Assembly: GCF_900129355.1 (NCBI RefSeq) | Contig: NZ_FQVL01000002.1 | Span: 62,001 to 126,000 of the forward strand | From: Seinonella peptonophila | GTDB taxonomy: Bacteria; Bacillota; Bacilli; Thermoactinomycetales; Thermoactinomycetaceae | Direction of reading: 5' to 3' | Length of the DNA: 64,000 nucleotides | In this document: in pieces, positions 19,647 through 30,630 of the stretch | Layout: each line of letters begins with the position of its first letter | How positions within the stretch are numbered: position 1 is the stretch's first letter | Translations under genes and position numbers: made by a program | The notes under the pieces: model-generated | Seen by the model: only the letters and a program-made list of their open reading frames with translations | Told to the model about the DNA's origin: nothing | Database searches by the model: none

Positions 19647-20705
19647 TTAATCTAGCAAATAGCCTACTATTTCTTCAGCAGCTTGTCCATTTCCATAAAT
19701 CGGCGGTAGACTGTTGAAATCGACTGTAAATGACTCAATCGCTGCTAAAATTTTCGACTGATCAGCTCCAACGAGTCGATTTGCTCCTGATTGAACCGTT
19801 TCAACCCACTCTGTCTCATCACGAAGTGTAATACATGGAACCTCAGCAAAAAATGCCTCTTTTTGCACTCCACCTGAATCGGTTACGATTTTTTTCGCAT
19901 GTACTTCTAATTGCAGCATATCAAGGAAACCTACAGGCTCAACCAGTTGAACGAGTGGATTGGTTAAACGAAGATCTAAAGCATCTAGTTTACTTCGTGT
20001 GCGAGGATGAACGGGAAAAATAGCCGGAATCTGTACTTGATTTAAAGCTGCGATGATCTCTTGCAGACGTTCAGGTTGATCTGTATTTTCCGCACGATGA
20101 ACCGTAATCAATAAATATGATCCTGTTTCCAAATTATATTGCTCTAAAACTTGTGATTTCTCCGCAGCTAGTTGCCGATTAAAGATAACTGTATCTAACA
20201 TCACATCGCCTGTGCGGTAAACGCCCTTCGTAATTCCTTCCTGACGTAAGTTTGAAATAGCTGCTTCTGTGGGACAAAATAGCCATTCAGATACATGATC
20301 TGTTAATACGCGATTAATCTCTTCAGGCATCTGGCGATTAAAACTACGTAACCCCGCTTCGACATGTGCTACAGGAATATGTAACTTAGATGCTGCAAGT
20401 GATCCTGCTAATGTAGAATTAGTATCACCATATACGAGTACAGCATCAGGCTTTTCAGAGAGGATGACTTCTTCGATTTTCTGTAGCATTGCTCCAGTCT
20501 GGGCCCCATGCGACATAGAACCGACATGCAAATGATAATCTGGAATCGGAATTTGTAATTCTTCAAAAAAAACTTCTGACATAGATTTATCGTAATGTTG
20601 TCCAGTATGTACAAGAATTTCAGTAGCTTGTTTACGCAATGCACGGGAAACTGGAGCTGCCTTAATAAACTGTGGCCTAGCTCCCACAACGGTCAAAACT
20701 TTCAA
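19647..20705 (-). CDS. wecB: UDP-N-acetylglucosamine 2-epimerase (non-hydrolysing)
   Basis: The enzyme interconverts UDP-GlcNAc and UDP-ManNAc, a precursor for teichoic acid linkage units and surface polysaccharides (MnaA in Bacillus). The 352-aa protein has the family signatures VVGARPQFIKAAPV, HTGQHYD, VYGDTNSTLAG, HVEAGLRS and, near the C terminus, VTDSGGVQKEA. The start is TTG with AGGAGG 9 nt upstream. It precedes the glycosyltransferase gene, and together they form a small surface-glycan module between the pyr operon and rqcH. Confidence 0.93.
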   Translation of the reverse strand: MKVLTVVGARPQFIKAAPVSRALRKQATEILVHTGQHYDKSMSEVFFEELQIPIPDYHLHVGSMSHGAQTGAMLQKIEEVILSEKPDAVLVYGDTNSTLAGSLAASKLHIPVAHVEAGLRSFNRQMPEEINRVLTDHVSEWLFCPTEAAISNLRQEGITKGVYRTGDVMLDTVIFNRQLAAEKSQVLEQYNLETGSYLLITVHRAENTDQPERLQEIIAALNQVQIPAIFPVHPRTRSKLDALDLRLTNPLVQLVEPVGFLDMLQLEVHAKKIVTDSGGVQKEAFFAEVPCITLRDETEWVETVQSGANRLVGADQSKILAAIESFTVDFNSLPPIYGNGQAAEEIVGYLLD

Positions 20706-20851
20706 AATGGATTCCCTCCTAGAAGTTAAATCTCTCTTAATACAAAAAGAGATAATCTCATCATAATCAATGTACTGCTGAAATTAAAGAGTAAATGCGA
20801 TTTAAGCAAAAAAGGTGATCGACTGAATTTTCCTAAAATAAATAGATACAC

Positions 20852-20880
20852 ACAAAAAAGCAGGACTACTCCTGCTTGCA
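20852..20880 (-). terminator. Terminator of the pyr operon
   Basis: On the minus strand AGCAGGA and TCCTGCT form a stem followed by six T residues, about 45 nt after pyrE. It separates the pyr operon from the epimerase gene. Confidence 0.75.
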
Positions 20881-20923
20881 GTTTATAGACAAAGTCACTT
20901 GGCCTGCTCATGATCGTGCGTCA

Positions 20924-21496
20924 CTACTTTTGGGTTCTGCTTCCAGGTTTTACAACAGGCGTGCCCTGTCTACATAATGGGCATTCTGACGGATCATAAC
21001 TTTCAATCTCAATTGCTGTCAATGCACGATATGGAACTGAAAAATTGTGCTTCCCATTACTACGATCAATAATCGAGCCCACTGCAACGATCTCAGCACC
21101 TTGCTCTTCCAAAAGGCGAATCACCTCTTTTACAGAACCACCCGTTGTCACAACATCTTCGATCACAAGAATTCGCTCACCTGGTTTCACTTCAAAACCT
21201 CTGCGCAATTGCATTTCGCCCTCTTTTCGTTCAGTAAAGAGACAGCGTACCTGTAATGCATGCGCCACCTCATGAGCGATAATGACACCACCAAGCGCAG
21301 GTCCTACAACGGTGTCAATCGAAAGGTCATCAAATAATCCTGCTAATGCCTTACCTGTTTCTTTTGCTTCTTGTGGATACTGTAGCAGCAAGGCACACTG
21401 CATATACTGCTTACTATGTCGACCTGACGAGAGTAAAAAATGTCCTTGCTTTAAAATACCTGTCCTTTTAATTGCTTCTGTTAATTTCCAAGTCAT
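20924..21496 (-). CDS. pyrE: Orotate phosphoribosyltransferase
   Basis: PyrE makes orotidine 5'-monophosphate from orotate and PRPP. The 190-aa protein has the PRPP loop ILVIEDVVTTGGS and the family N-terminal region LLSSGRHSKQY. The C terminus ends in a Cys-x2-Cys segment (DPSECPLCRQGTPVVKPGS) typical of one orotate phosphoribosyltransferase subgroup in Firmicutes. Its ATG overlaps the pyrF stop by 4 nt, so translation is coupled. It is the last gene of the operon, before a terminator. Confidence 0.95.
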   Translation of the reverse strand: MTWKLTEAIKRTGILKQGHFLLSSGRHSKQYMQCALLLQYPQEAKETGKALAGLFDDLSIDTVVGPALGGVIIAHEVAHALQVRCLFTERKEGEMQLRRGFEVKPGERILVIEDVVTTGGSVKEVIRLLEEQGAEIVAVGSIIDRSNGKHNFSVPYRALTAIEIESYDPSECPLCRQGTPVVKPGSRTQK

Positions 21497-22215
21497 ATCT
21501 GACTCTCCTTTACTTCTTGCACCTCTTGTACAATCTGCTCATAAACTTGTCTAGGCGATCTTGCCTTCGAGATCGGACGACCGACAACCAGGTAGTCAGC
21601 TCCATTATGAATCGCGTCTGTTGGTGTAACTATCCTTTTTTGGTCATGTGTATCATGACCTTTTGGACGAATTCCAGGTACAACTGTAAGGAATGGCGGC
21701 TCGATTTCATTTTTAATTCGCGTCACTTCTTGTCCAGAGCAGACAACGCCATCGATCTTGGATGATCTGGCAATCGAAGCCAGTTGAAGCACAGAATCTT
21801 CCACGCTGCTTTTAATACCTAACTCATGATTTAACATTTGCTGATCAGTACTTGTTAATTGAGTCACAGCTATTAGCTTTAATCGCTCTGAAGTGCGTGC
21901 CTCTAGCGCTGCTTCCAACATCTTACTACCACCGCTTGCATGAAGAGTAAGTATATCAACGCCTAATCTTTCTAATGACTTAACACCTTGTGCTACTGTA
22001 TTAGGGATATCATGCAGTTTTAGATCAAGAAAAATAGAATAGCCTTCTTCTTTCTTTTGCGCAACCCATGCAGGTCCTACTGCATAAAACAATTGATAAC
22101 CCACTTTAATCCAAGGCTTTGCTTGCTCATTCCATTGAGCAAGCAAAGCCTCACAACTAGCAGCATCAGGAAAATCGAGCGCAATGATGACGGGCGGTCT
22201 GTTCAAATCATTCAT
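21493..22215 (-). CDS. pyrF: Orotidine 5'-phosphate decarboxylase
   Basis: PyrF decarboxylates OMP to UMP, the last step of de novo pyrimidine synthesis. The 240-aa TIM-barrel protein has IIALDFPDAASCEALL, the catalytic DxKxxD region FLDLKLHDIPNTV, and the phosphate-binding end GADYLVVGRPISKA. The ATG is preceded by AAAGG. It follows carB by 9 nt; in B. subtilis pyrK and pyrD lie between these two genes, but here there is no room for them. Confidence 0.96.
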   Translation of the reverse strand: MNDLNRPPVIIALDFPDAASCEALLAQWNEQAKPWIKVGYQLFYAVGPAWVAQKKEEGYSIFLDLKLHDIPNTVAQGVKSLERLGVDILTLHASGGSKMLEAALEARTSERLKLIAVTQLTSTDQQMLNHELGIKSSVEDSVLQLASIARSSKIDGVVCSGQEVTRIKNEIEPPFLTVVPGIRPKGHDTHDQKRIVTPTDAIHNGADYLVVGRPISKARSPRQVYEQIVQEVQEVKESQI

Positions 22216-22224
22216 CCTTTCACA

Positions 22225-25200
22225 TCAGATTAACAATGGCTCTTGCTTACCAACTGGTTGACTTGGTTGTCCAATGGGTTCTGCACTCATATGAATTGTT
22301 TCAAGCGTTCTCAGGAGTGCTGCAACTGTATCAAGAGAGGTTAAGCAAGCGACCCCATTTTCAACTGCTTCCCGACGAATACGGAATCCATCACGCTCAG
22401 GCAATTTTCCTCTCGTCCAAGTATTTACGACTAAGTCAACTTCTCCAGCTCGAATCATATCAAGAATATGCGGCGATCCTTCGCTTAGTTTATTTACTTT
22501 GCGAACAGGTAACCCTTGCTCTTCCAAGTATTTCGCAGTACCAGAAGTTGCTACAATCCGAAAACCTAACCGATGAAAACGTTGTAAGAGAGGGAAAGCC
22601 TCTTCTTTTGTTTTATCGCCCAAAGTAGCAATCACCGTTCCAAAACGCGGCATTGAAATTCCCGCAGCTAACAAGCCTTTATAAACAGCCCGTTCGTAAT
22701 CGCGATCACGACCCATCACTTCACCTGTTGATTTCATCTCTGGCCCCAGCGTGACATCAACTCGGCGCAGTTTGGCAAAGGAGAATACAGGCGCTTTTAC
22801 TGCCACTTCCGTTGCCTCAGGCCACAAACCGGGTGAGTATCCTTGTTCTTTTAGTGTCTTACCTAACATGATACGTGTAGCTACCTGAGCCATTGGTATA
22901 CCTGTCACTTTACTTAGGAAGGGAACCGTTCTAGAAGCTCGAGGATTTACTTCTAAAACATAGATTTCATCTTGATGAAGCACAAATTGTATGTTGATTA
23001 AACCTCGTGTTTGCAAAGAAAGAGCGATCTTAGTCGTCATCTCAACCAAGCGTTTTTTATGCTCATCGGTAATCGATTGAGGAGGATAGACGGCGATCGA
23101 ATCACCAGAATGAACACCTGCCCTTTCAATGTGTTCCATGACGCCAGGAATTAACACTTGTTCGCCATCACAGATTGCATCAACCTCTAATTCTTTCCCT
23201 AGCAAATATCGGTCGATCAGCACTGGATGCTGAGGATTAATCTTGACAGCCTCTTTCATATAGGCAACTAGCTCTTGCTCATTGTACACAATCTCCATCG
23301 CTCGCCCACCTAACACATAAGAGGGCCGAACTAGAACGGGATAGCCAATTCGTTTTGCCGCTTCAATCGCTGCATCGATCGAGGTAACCGCAGAACCAGG
23401 TGGTTGAGCAACTTTTGTTTCACTTAACAGTTGTTCAAATTTCTTCCGATCCTCTGCCCGATCAATCTCTTCAATCGATGTACCCAGGATAGGAATTCCT
23501 TCAGCCCGAAGATCACGTGCTAAATTTAATGCAGTCTGACCGCCAAACTGAACGATAACTCCTATTGGATTCTCTTTTTCTATAATATTTAATACATCCT
23601 CACGGTAAAGAGGTTCAAAGTAAAGCCGGTCTGATGTATTAAAATCAGTTGAGACTGTCTCTGGGTTGTTATTTATAATCACGGCTTCTAATCCCTGTTT
23701 ACGAATTGCCCAAATCGCATGAACTGTAGCATAGTCAAACTCAACACCTTGGCCGATCCGAATCGGTCCTGAACCAAGTACAACAACCGTTTTCTTGCCT
23801 GTCTTTTGTACTTCATCCTCTTGTTCAAATGTGGAGTAGTAATAAGGTGTCTCAGCAGCAAACTCAGCAGCACATGTATCTACAATCTTGTAAACAGGTT
23901 GAATTTGATACTGATTCCGCAGTGATCGAATTGCTGATTCTTCTTTGTTAGCTAATCGTGCAATCGTTTGATCGGTAAATCCCATTCGTTTCCACTTGAG
24001 CAGCTGATCTTTTTCTATTAATTGAATGGATTCTATTGTCTGCTCTTCATGAACAATTTTTTCAACCTTATAGAGGAAGAAGCGATCGATTTTTGATAGC
24101 TGATGAGCCTCTTCCAATGAATGTCCACGGCGAAACCACTCCGCTACCAAAAAGAGCCTTTCGTCATCCGCTGTCACAAGGCGTGCTCTTAATTCCTCTT
24201 CAGAAATTGCTGCTGCTTCTGGGAGCCAGATATGATCTAAACCAATTTCTAGTGATCGTACAGCCTTTAGCAGCGACTCTTCCAATGTGCGCCCGATTGC
24301 CATTACTTCACCAGTTGCTTTCATTTGTGTACCTAATTTTCGATTTGCTTGGGTAAATTTATCAAAAGGCCAGCGAGGAATCTTACTTACAATATAGTCA
24401 AGTGCTGGCTCAAAGCAGGCATACGTCTCTTTCGTTACAGGATTTTGAAGCTCATCCAAACGATAGCCAATGGCGATTTTCGCTGCAATTCGAGCAATCG
24501 GATAACCTGTAGCTTTTGAAGCAAGCGCGCTTGAACGACTTACACGAGGATTTACCTCAATGACATAGTAAGAAAAACTATCTGGGTCAAGGGCAAATTG
24601 CACATTGCAACCGCCTTGTATATTGAGCGCTCGAATAATCTTTAAAGCAGAAGAGCGCAACATATGATATTCTCGGTCTGACAAAGTTTGACTTGGCGCG
24701 AATACAATACTGTCGCCAGTATGAACACCTACTGGATCAAAATTCTCCATATTACATACAACGATACAATTGTCAGCTGCATCTCGCATCACTTCATATT
24801 CAACTTCTTTAAAGCCTGCAATCGATTGCTCAACCAAACACTGAGTAATCGGGCTATAATGAAGTCCATTTTCGACAATCTCACGTAATTCTTCAATGTT
24901 ATTTGCAATTCCGCCACCCGTTCCCCCTAATGTATAAGCAGGTCGAACGATTACAGGAAAACCTTGTTTTTTTGCAAAGACTTCTGCTTCCTCTACCGTA
25001 TTTACAATCACGCTATGTGGAATTGGTTCATGAATTTCGTGCATCAATGTCCGAAATTGATCCCGATCTTCTGCACAAGTAATCGCACGTAAATCTGTCC
25101 CCAGTAAACGCACATTCTCTCTCTCTAAAATTCCTTTTTCAGCAAGCTCGACAGCAAGATTAAGACCCGTTTGACCCCCAAGAGTAGGAAGTAACCCATC

Positions 25201-25449
25201 TGGTTGTTCTTTGCGAATAATTTGTGTTAAAAAATCGACGGTTAATGGTTCAATATAAACTTTATCCGCCATATTGGTGTCGGTCATGATAGTAGCTGGA
25301 TTGCTATTTACCAATACTACTTCAAGCCCTTCCTCTTTTAACGCTTGACAAGCCTGTGTACCTGCATAGTCAAATTCTGCTGCCTGTCCAATTACGATCG
25401 GTCCAGAGCCAATTACCATTACTTTTTTTAATGTTGGATCTTTAGGCAT
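22225..25449 (-). CDS. carB: Carbamoyl phosphate synthase large subunit
   Basis: CarB makes carbamoyl phosphate from bicarbonate, ammonia and two ATP. The 1074-aa protein is full length, with the tandem carboxyphosphate and carbamoyl-phosphate halves each starting with a GSGPI(V/R)IGQ motif (near residues 15 and 560) and each with an ATP-grasp core, followed by a C-terminal MGS-like allosteric domain ([20 protein letters not shown]). The ATG at 25449 lies inside the end of carA, with AAGGAG 9 nt upstream, which gives coupling of the two subunits. Confidence 0.97.
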   Translation of the reverse strand: MPKDPTLKKVMVIGSGPIVIGQAAEFDYAGTQACQALKEEGLEVVLVNSNPATIMTDTNMADKVYIEPLTVDFLTQIIRKEQPDGLLPTLGGQTGLNLAVELAEKGILERENVRLLGTDLRAITCAEDRDQFRTLMHEIHEPIPHSVIVNTVEEAEVFAKKQGFPVIVRPAYTLGGTGGGIANNIEELREIVENGLHYSPITQCLVEQSIAGFKEVEYEVMRDAADNCIVVCNMENFDPVGVHTGDSIVFAPSQTLSDREYHMLRSSALKIIRALNIQGGCNVQFALDPDSFSYYVIEVNPRVSRSSALASKATGYPIARIAAKIAIGYRLDELQNPVTKETYACFEPALDYIVSKIPRWPFDKFTQANRKLGTQMKATGEVMAIGRTLEESLLKAVRSLEIGLDHIWLPEAAAISEEELRARLVTADDERLFLVAEWFRRGHSLEEAHQLSKIDRFFLYKVEKIVHEEQTIESIQLIEKDQLLKWKRMGFTDQTIARLANKEESAIRSLRNQYQIQPVYKIVDTCAAEFAAETPYYYSTFEQEDEVQKTGKKTVVVLGSGPIRIGQGVEFDYATVHAIWAIRKQGLEAVIINNNPETVSTDFNTSDRLYFEPLYREDVLNIIEKENPIGVIVQFGGQTALNLARDLRAEGIPILGTSIEEIDRAEDRKKFEQLLSETKVAQPPGSAVTSIDAAIEAAKRIGYPVLVRPSYVLGGRAMEIVYNEQELVAYMKEAVKINPQHPVLIDRYLLGKELEVDAICDGEQVLIPGVMEHIERAGVHSGDSIAVYPPQSITDEHKKRLVEMTTKIALSLQTRGLINIQFVLHQDEIYVLEVNPRASRTVPFLSKVTGIPMAQVATRIMLGKTLKEQGYSPGLWPEATEVAVKAPVFSFAKLRRVDVTLGPEMKSTGEVMGRDRDYERAVYKGLLAAGISMPRFGTVIATLGDKTKEEAFPLLQRFHRLGFRIVATSGTAKYLEEQGLPVRKVNKLSEGSPHILDMIRAGEVDLVVNTWTRGKLPERDGFRIRREAVENGVACLTSLDTVAALLRTLETIHMSAEPIGQPSQPVGKQEPLLI

Positions 25450-26539
25450 GTACACTCTCTCCTTCTTTCGCAAACATCTCCATCATTTCAATAAATTGAT
25501 CAAATAGATAACCTGAATCATGTGGTCCTGGCGCTGCTTCGGGATGATACTGGACAGAGAAGGCAGGCTTTTTCAGATGACGTAACCCTTCAACAGTTCC
25601 ATCGTTTAGTGCAATATGTGTAATTTCTAGTTCAGTTCCCTCGATAGAATCTGGATCAACAGCATAACCATGATTTTGAGCTGTGATATAGGTTCGATCC
25701 GTCACCAGCTCCTTGACTGGATGATTGCCGCCACGATGACCAAATTTTAGACGTTTGGTATCGGCACCACAAGCTAAGGCAAAGAGTTGGTGCCCCAAAC
25801 AAATACCGAAAATCGGCACTTTACCAAGCAAGCCACGAACAATTTCCATCCCTGATGGAACATTCTTTGGGTCCCCTGGCCCATTGGATAGAACAACACC
25901 ATCTGGTTGATACGCTAAAATTTCTTCAACTGTTGTCTGATAAGAAACGACATGTACCTCACAGCCTCGTTGGGCCAGTTCGCGTTGAATATTGGTTTTA
26001 GCACCAAAATCAACAAGTACAACACGTTTGTGTGGGGTCACTTCAGATGCAAGTTGCTCTGGTAAACTGACCTGTGATACCTGATCCTGTAATAGATGAG
26101 CAGCCTTTAATTTGGCCAACAACTCGTCAACACTTTCATCTTTTGTTGTGAGAATTGCTTTCATCGTCCCATGAAGACGTATTTTTCGAGTTAGCATACG
26201 TGTATCGATCCCTGCAATTCCGATAATGCCATGTTTTTTTAACCAATCCCCTAAGGAGATTTCATTTCGCCAATTACTAGCAAACTCTGCATATTCCCGA
26301 ACAACAAAACCATAAACAAAAGGGCGTGAAGATTCGTTGTCCTCTGCGGAGATACCATAATTACCAATAAGTGGATAAGTCATGGTTACGATTTGTCCAT
26401 AGTAAGAGGGGTCGGTCAGTATCTCTTGATATCCTGTCATACTTGTATTAAAAACGGCCTCACCAATTGATTCCCCTTGTGCACCAAACGATTCTCCTTC
26501 AAAACATGTCCCATCCTCTAATACCAAACGAGCCTTCAT
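25442..26539 (-). CDS. carA: Carbamoyl phosphate synthase small (glutaminase) subunit
   Basis: CarA hydrolyses glutamine and channels ammonia to CarB. The 365-aa protein has the N-terminal domain ([16 protein letters not shown]) and a class I glutamine amidotransferase domain with the nucleophile in [11 protein letters not shown] and the His-Glu pair in [10 protein letters not shown]. The ATG has GGAGGT about 6 nt upstream. It starts 57 nt after pyrC and overlaps carB by 8 nt. The PyrR-regulated context indicates this is the pyrimidine-responsive enzyme. Confidence 0.97.
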   Translation of the reverse strand: MKARLVLEDGTCFEGESFGAQGESIGEAVFNTSMTGYQEILTDPSYYGQIVTMTYPLIGNYGISAEDNESSRPFVYGFVVREYAEFASNWRNEISLGDWLKKHGIIGIAGIDTRMLTRKIRLHGTMKAILTTKDESVDELLAKLKAAHLLQDQVSQVSLPEQLASEVTPHKRVVLVDFGAKTNIQRELAQRGCEVHVVSYQTTVEEILAYQPDGVVLSNGPGDPKNVPSGMEIVRGLLGKVPIFGICLGHQLFALACGADTKRLKFGHRGGNHPVKELVTDRTYITAQNHGYAVDPDSIEGTELEITHIALNDGTVEGLRHLKKPAFSVQYHPEAAPGPHDSGYLFDQFIEMMEMFAKEGESVHA

Positions 26540-26596
26540 TATGTTACCTCCTACAATTTTCCGATTGATTTCTCTGAGTAGACAGCAATTTTCACA

Positions 26597-27877
26597 TCAT
26601 TGGTTCCATGTTAATGTTCCTGCCAACCAAGTTTTAACTGGCCAACCTTTCACACGCCATCCACTAAATGGAGTATTTTTTCCTTTAGAAACAAATGTAG
26701 CAGGATCAATTGCCTCTTCCTTCTCTAAATCTAGGAGTGTAAGATCAGCAGACATGTCAACAGCAATTCGCCCCCACGGAAGCCCAAAACAATCGGCTGG
26801 TTTTTGTGTCATTCGCTCTATCAATTGTTGTAAGGAGAGTTTTCCCGTGCAGACAAAGTGGGTATACAGTAAAGGAAAAGCTGTTTCTAATCCAACAATG
26901 CCAAAAGGAGCTAATTCCATTCCTTGAGCCTTTTCCGTTAAAGTATGTGGAGCATGATCTGTCGCTATAAAATCAATCGTTCCATCTAAGAGACCCTCGA
27001 TTAACGCTTGTTGATCCTTCCTCGAACGCAGTGGCGGATTCATTTTGTACATCGGATCAGGCTGAGGAATGTCATCTTCACATAAGAGTAAGTGATGGGG
27101 GGTCACTTCTGCTGTAACTTTTTGCCCTCTTGACTTAGCTTCACGCACCAAGCGAACCGATTGAGCTGTACTGATATGACAGACATGATAATGTACCCCA
27201 ATATCTTCAGCCAACAGGATATCCCGCGCAATATGAATCGATTCTGCTTCACTTGGTATTCCTTTTAGATCGTATTTCCGGGCAAACTGACCATCATGAA
27301 CGGAAGCACCTTTCACCAAAATCGATTCATCTTCACAATGGGCAACAACTGGCAATCCAACTCGATGTGCTTCTCGCATCGCCTCTTTCATCATTCGGCT
27401 GCTTTGCACACCTACTCCATCATCAGATACAGCTACGATACCAGCCTTTTTCAACTGATTCATATCTGTTAATTCACGACCTAATTCTCGCTTTGTAATC
27501 GCACCAATTGGCAATACTCGAGCTAAGCCAACTTCTTTGGCAGTATGCACAATTTGTTCCACAATCTCTTTGGAATCTGTAACTGGTCTTGTATTTGGCA
27601 TACAAGCGATTGTTGTATATCCACCCTTAGCAGCAGCACGACTACCTGTTTCAATGGTCTCTTTTTCCTCAAAACCTGGCTCGCGTAAATGAATATGCAT
27701 ATCTATAAATCCAGGAACCAAATGCTTACCAGCGAGGTCTATTTGATCCACTTGCTGTTGCTCGATCTTCGTACCAATCTGTCGTATCAATCCATCCTGA
27801 ATCAGTAAATCTCGTTGTACCCATTGTTGTTCTGCTTCGTCATAGATACGTCCATTTTTTAACAGCACTCTAGACAT
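26597..27877 (-). CDS. pyrC: Dihydroorotase (type I)
   Basis: PyrC cyclises carbamoyl aspartate to dihydroorotate. The 426-aa zinc amidohydrolase has the metal motif DMHIHLREPG, metal-ligand segments VVAHCEDE and HYHVCHIST, and the catalytic aspartate in FIATDHAPH. The ATG at 27877 has AAGGAGG 7 nt upstream; the frame is open to 27955 but that part lies in the attenuator. It is the first enzyme gene after pyrR. PyrB, which makes its substrate and normally precedes it, is absent. Confidence 0.96.
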   Translation of the reverse strand: MSRVLLKNGRIYDEAEQQWVQRDLLIQDGLIRQIGTKIEQQQVDQIDLAGKHLVPGFIDMHIHLREPGFEEKETIETGSRAAAKGGYTTIACMPNTRPVTDSKEIVEQIVHTAKEVGLARVLPIGAITKRELGRELTDMNQLKKAGIVAVSDDGVGVQSSRMMKEAMREAHRVGLPVVAHCEDESILVKGASVHDGQFARKYDLKGIPSEAESIHIARDILLAEDIGVHYHVCHISTAQSVRLVREAKSRGQKVTAEVTPHHLLLCEDDIPQPDPMYKMNPPLRSRKDQQALIEGLLDGTIDFIATDHAPHTLTEKAQGMELAPFGIVGLETAFPLLYTHFVCTGKLSLQQLIERMTQKPADCFGLPWGRIAVDMSADLTLLDLEKEEAIDPATFVSKGKNTPFSGWRVKGWPVKTWLAGTLTWNQ

Positions 27878-27916
27878 CTCGTGCCTCCTTTTCCGTGATA
27901 GCATTTCACAAAACAG

Positions 27917-28016
27917 ACAAAAAAAGTCTCTTTGCTCTATGGCAAAGAGACGCAATTAAACAAATAGCGCTCAGTCCCCTTGCCGATCTCACGGAATCGC
28001 CTTAAAAGGGCTATAT
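27917..28016 (-). promoter_or_regulatory. PyrR-dependent transcription attenuator between pyrR and pyrC
   Basis: On the minus strand CGAT-TCCGTGAG-ATCG is a PyrR-type binding loop (conserved TCCNGNGAG) closed by a 4-bp stem. It is followed by a 10-bp terminator, GTCTCTTTGC with GCAAAGAGAC, and seven T (27917-27951). When UMP is plentiful, PyrR would stabilise the anti-antiterminator and stop transcription before pyrC. Confidence 0.88.
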
Positions 28017-28017
28017 T

Positions 28018-28690
<673 letters not shown>

Positions 28691-28701
28691 AACTATTTAA
28701 C

Positions 28702-28730
28702 AGTATGACAAGATCATAGCAAAATGTCAA
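28702..28730 (-). promoter_or_regulatory. Sigma-A promoter of the pyr operon
   Basis: On the minus strand a perfect TTGACA is followed after exactly 17 nt by CATACT. The predicted transcript would start just ahead of the first PyrR attenuator, as required. Confidence 0.7.
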
Positions 28731-28751
28731 GGAGAAATCGTTCATTTTTTC

Positions 28752-29684
28752 TTATTTTTTGCGTAGCTGCTCTAATAGATTCATAAATTCAACAGGTGGT
28801 TCCACAAGAAAATCCATTTCTTTTGATGTGCGCGGATGGACGAAGTGTAGCTCACGCGCATGAAGTGCTTGCCCTTCAATAAGTGCACTTCGCTTTTTAG
28901 GACCATAGACCGGATCACCAACAAGAGGGAAACCAATATATTTAAAATGAACACGTATTTGGTGCGTTCGGCCTGTCTCAAGTTGACATTCTACTAATGT
29001 ATGCTCGGTCAAACGCTCACGAACCGTGAAATGTGTGACTGCTTTCTTACTGTTTCGATTGATTACAGCCATACGTTTCCGATCCATAGGGTCTCTCCCG
29101 ATTGGTGCATCAATAGTTCCAATGTTATGGGGAAGAACACCCTGTACCAATGCCCAATAAATACGCTTGATTTGATGCTGCTGTAATTGCTCGGCAAGCA
29201 GTTGATGAATGTGATCATTTTTTGCAACAACTAACAAACCCGAGGTATCTTTATCTATACGATGAACAATACCTGGTCGTTCCGACCCACCGATACTAGA
29301 AAGCTTACCCTCCTGCAAATGGTATAACAATGCATGAACTAATGTCCCTGCTCGATTTCCAGCTCCTGGATGAACGACCATTCCTCTTGGTTTATTGATG
29401 ACGAGCAAGTCATCATCTTCATATTGAATATCAAGTGGAATCGCTTCAGGCTGCAAATCACCCTCCCTTTGGACAGGAGGAGTGACGTTGATCTCTTCAC
29501 CTACGCGTAACCGGTAATTACTTTTCATCTGTTTTCCATCTACTTTGATATACCCTTCTTGTATCCACTTTTGTACTTTACTTCTGGACCAATCCTCGCC
29601 AACCTGGACAATTACTTTATCGAGCCTTTCGTCCTGATATGCTTCAGTTACTCGCCACTGCCACTGCTTTATTTCATGATTCAT
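28752..29684 (-). CDS. 23S rRNA pseudouridine synthase, RluD family (YlyB)
   Basis: The 310-aa protein has an N-terminal S4 RNA-binding domain (DERLDKVIVQVGEDWSRSKVQKWI) and an RluA/RluD catalytic domain with the aspartate motif HRIDKDTSGLLV. Members modify U residues of helix 69 of 23S rRNA. The ATG at 29684 lies inside the end of lspA (AGGA 7 nt upstream), so the two are probably translationally coupled. The lspA-rluD-pyrR order matches lspA-ylyB-pyrR of B. subtilis. Confidence 0.92.
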   Translation of the reverse strand: MNHEIKQWQWRVTEAYQDERLDKVIVQVGEDWSRSKVQKWIQEGYIKVDGKQMKSNYRLRVGEEINVTPPVQREGDLQPEAIPLDIQYEDDDLLVINKPRGMVVHPGAGNRAGTLVHALLYHLQEGKLSSIGGSERPGIVHRIDKDTSGLLVVAKNDHIHQLLAEQLQQHQIKRIYWALVQGVLPHNIGTIDAPIGRDPMDRKRMAVINRNSKKAVTHFTVRERLTEHTLVECQLETGRTHQIRVHFKYIGFPLVGDPVYGPKKRSALIEGQALHARELHFVHPRTSKEMDFLVEPPVEFMNLLEQLRKK

Positions 29685-30174
29685 GTTGAGATCCTGCTTT
29701 GGTAACAGTTGTCTCTTTCTCTGCTTGATCACTTGATTCACGGAGATTGAGGATTGCTAGAAGAATAACGCCTACCACAATACAAGAATCAGCTACATTG
29801 AAAATGGGGAATTGATAAGATTCATATTGAAAATGAAAAAAGTCAACAACCTCTCCCATCCGAATTCGATCCAATAAGTTACCAATCGCTCCACCTAAAA
29901 CAAGTGAAAAGGCAAAACTCATCATTGGCTGTTTCTTACGAATACGCCAAAGATAGACGATTACAAAAAGAATGACACAAGTAGTAACCACAATAAAAAA
30001 CCATCGTTGATTTTGTAAAATCCCAAACGCTGCTCCCTGATTACGATGAGAAGTTATATAAAACAAGCCATCAATAACAGGGATCTGCTCTCGTATGTTC
30101 ATATACTGTATCACTAACCACTTGCTCCACTGATCAAGGGCTATTACCAATAATGCAAAAAAGTAGTATCGCAA
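29674..30174 (-). CDS. lspA: Lipoprotein signal peptidase
   Basis: LspA cleaves lipoprotein signal peptides after lipidation, including those of the two lipoproteins in this window. The 166-aa protein has four transmembrane helices and the two catalytic aspartates in GNLLDRI and FNVADSCI. The start is a TTG at 30174. The only strong ribosome binding site, AGGAGGTG, is about 38 nt upstream, and a perfect 9-bp inverted repeat lies between. The gene overlaps rluD by 11 nt. Confidence 0.95.
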   Translation of the reverse strand: MRYYFFALLVIALDQWSKWLVIQYMNIREQIPVIDGLFYITSHRNQGAAFGILQNQRWFFIVVTTCVILFVIVYLWRIRKKQPMMSFAFSLVLGGAIGNLLDRIRMGEVVDFFHFQYESYQFPIFNVADSCIVVGVILLAILNLRESSDQAEKETTVTKAGSQHES

Positions 30175-30219
30175 TCGTAAACCTGCTTTAACGATATGGA
30201 AAGCAGGTATTCACCTCCT
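30175..30219 (-). promoter_or_regulatory. Shine-Dalgarno / hairpin / start arrangement of lspA
   Basis: AGGAGGTG (30212-30219) is followed by AAT, then ACCTGCTTT (30200-30208), a 10-nt loop, AAAGCAGGT (30181-30189), TTACGA and the TTG start. With the perfect 9-bp hairpin looped out, the Shine-Dalgarno to start spacing is 9 nt, an ideal value; without folding it is 37 nt. Confidence 0.7.
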
Positions 30220-30335
30220 GTAACATGACAACCGATAATATGAGCTTCGTTTATCGGGATCATACGCTTTGATCGACTCTCCGATTGTAGCATATGAATT
30301 TTATCGATTTCAATCTAGCTTTGTCATAGCGATAG

Positions 30336-30362
30336 AAAAAAAGAACCCATAAGGTTCTTTCA
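30336..30362 (-). terminator. Terminator upstream of lspA, spanning the left end of the GC-rich element
   Basis: On the minus strand AAAGAACC and GGGTTCTTT pair around a TTAT loop, followed by seven T. It includes the left copy of the 9-bp direct repeat, so half of the stem belongs to the inserted element. Confidence 0.65.
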
Positions 30363-30630
30363 GACTGAATAAAAACCGAATGAGCGAGTGGAGAGGTGAT
30401 CGGCAAAGCTCCATTTCGGGCGTAACTTAGCGGAATGACAGCTGAAGCGGCATTTTCCTTTTGGGCAAACTGTTCGAGTCTCCGCAGGCGGATGCCGGAG
30501 GAAGCGAGTTTTGCTCGGCCGCGAAGGCTGCCAGAACACGGATAGACCACATCTTTGCTAGCCCGGATCGGAGTGTTGCCGAAAGCCACGATCACGAGCC
30601 GATCACATGACTTCGTCTACAAGATGAGAA
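30353..30630. repeat. GC-rich 278-bp element flanked by a 9-bp direct repeat
   Basis: The stretch between lspA and the ubiD-family gene is visibly richer in G+C than its surroundings. It is bounded by perfect copies of AACCCATAA (30344-30352 and 30631-30639), as expected of a target-site duplication. Inside, GTGATCGGC (30396-30404) and GCCGATCAC (30598-30606) are perfect inverted repeats. Further hairpins lie between them, for example CTCCG...CGGAG and CGAGCAAAACTCG. I see no transposase. A 111-codon open frame on the minus strand has no ribosome binding site and looks fortuitous. It could be a miniature transposable element, a dispersed repeat or a structured RNA. Confidence 0.6.

Noticed and set aside
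20726-20911. 61-codon hydrophobic minus-strand frame between pyrE and the epimerase gene
   Set aside because: It spans the pyr operon terminator and has no ribosome binding site.
29685-29710. CTGTT-ACCAA-AGCAG before the rluD start, similar to the Shine-Dalgarno/start hairpins
   Set aside because: The stem is only 5 bp, it lies in lspA coding sequence, and no strong Shine-Dalgarno precedes it; kept out of the family.
30260-30595. 111-codon minus-strand open frame in the GC-rich element
   Set aside because: No ribosome binding site, atypical composition, and it lies across inverted repeats and a terminator; more likely a by-product of GC-rich sequence than a gene.
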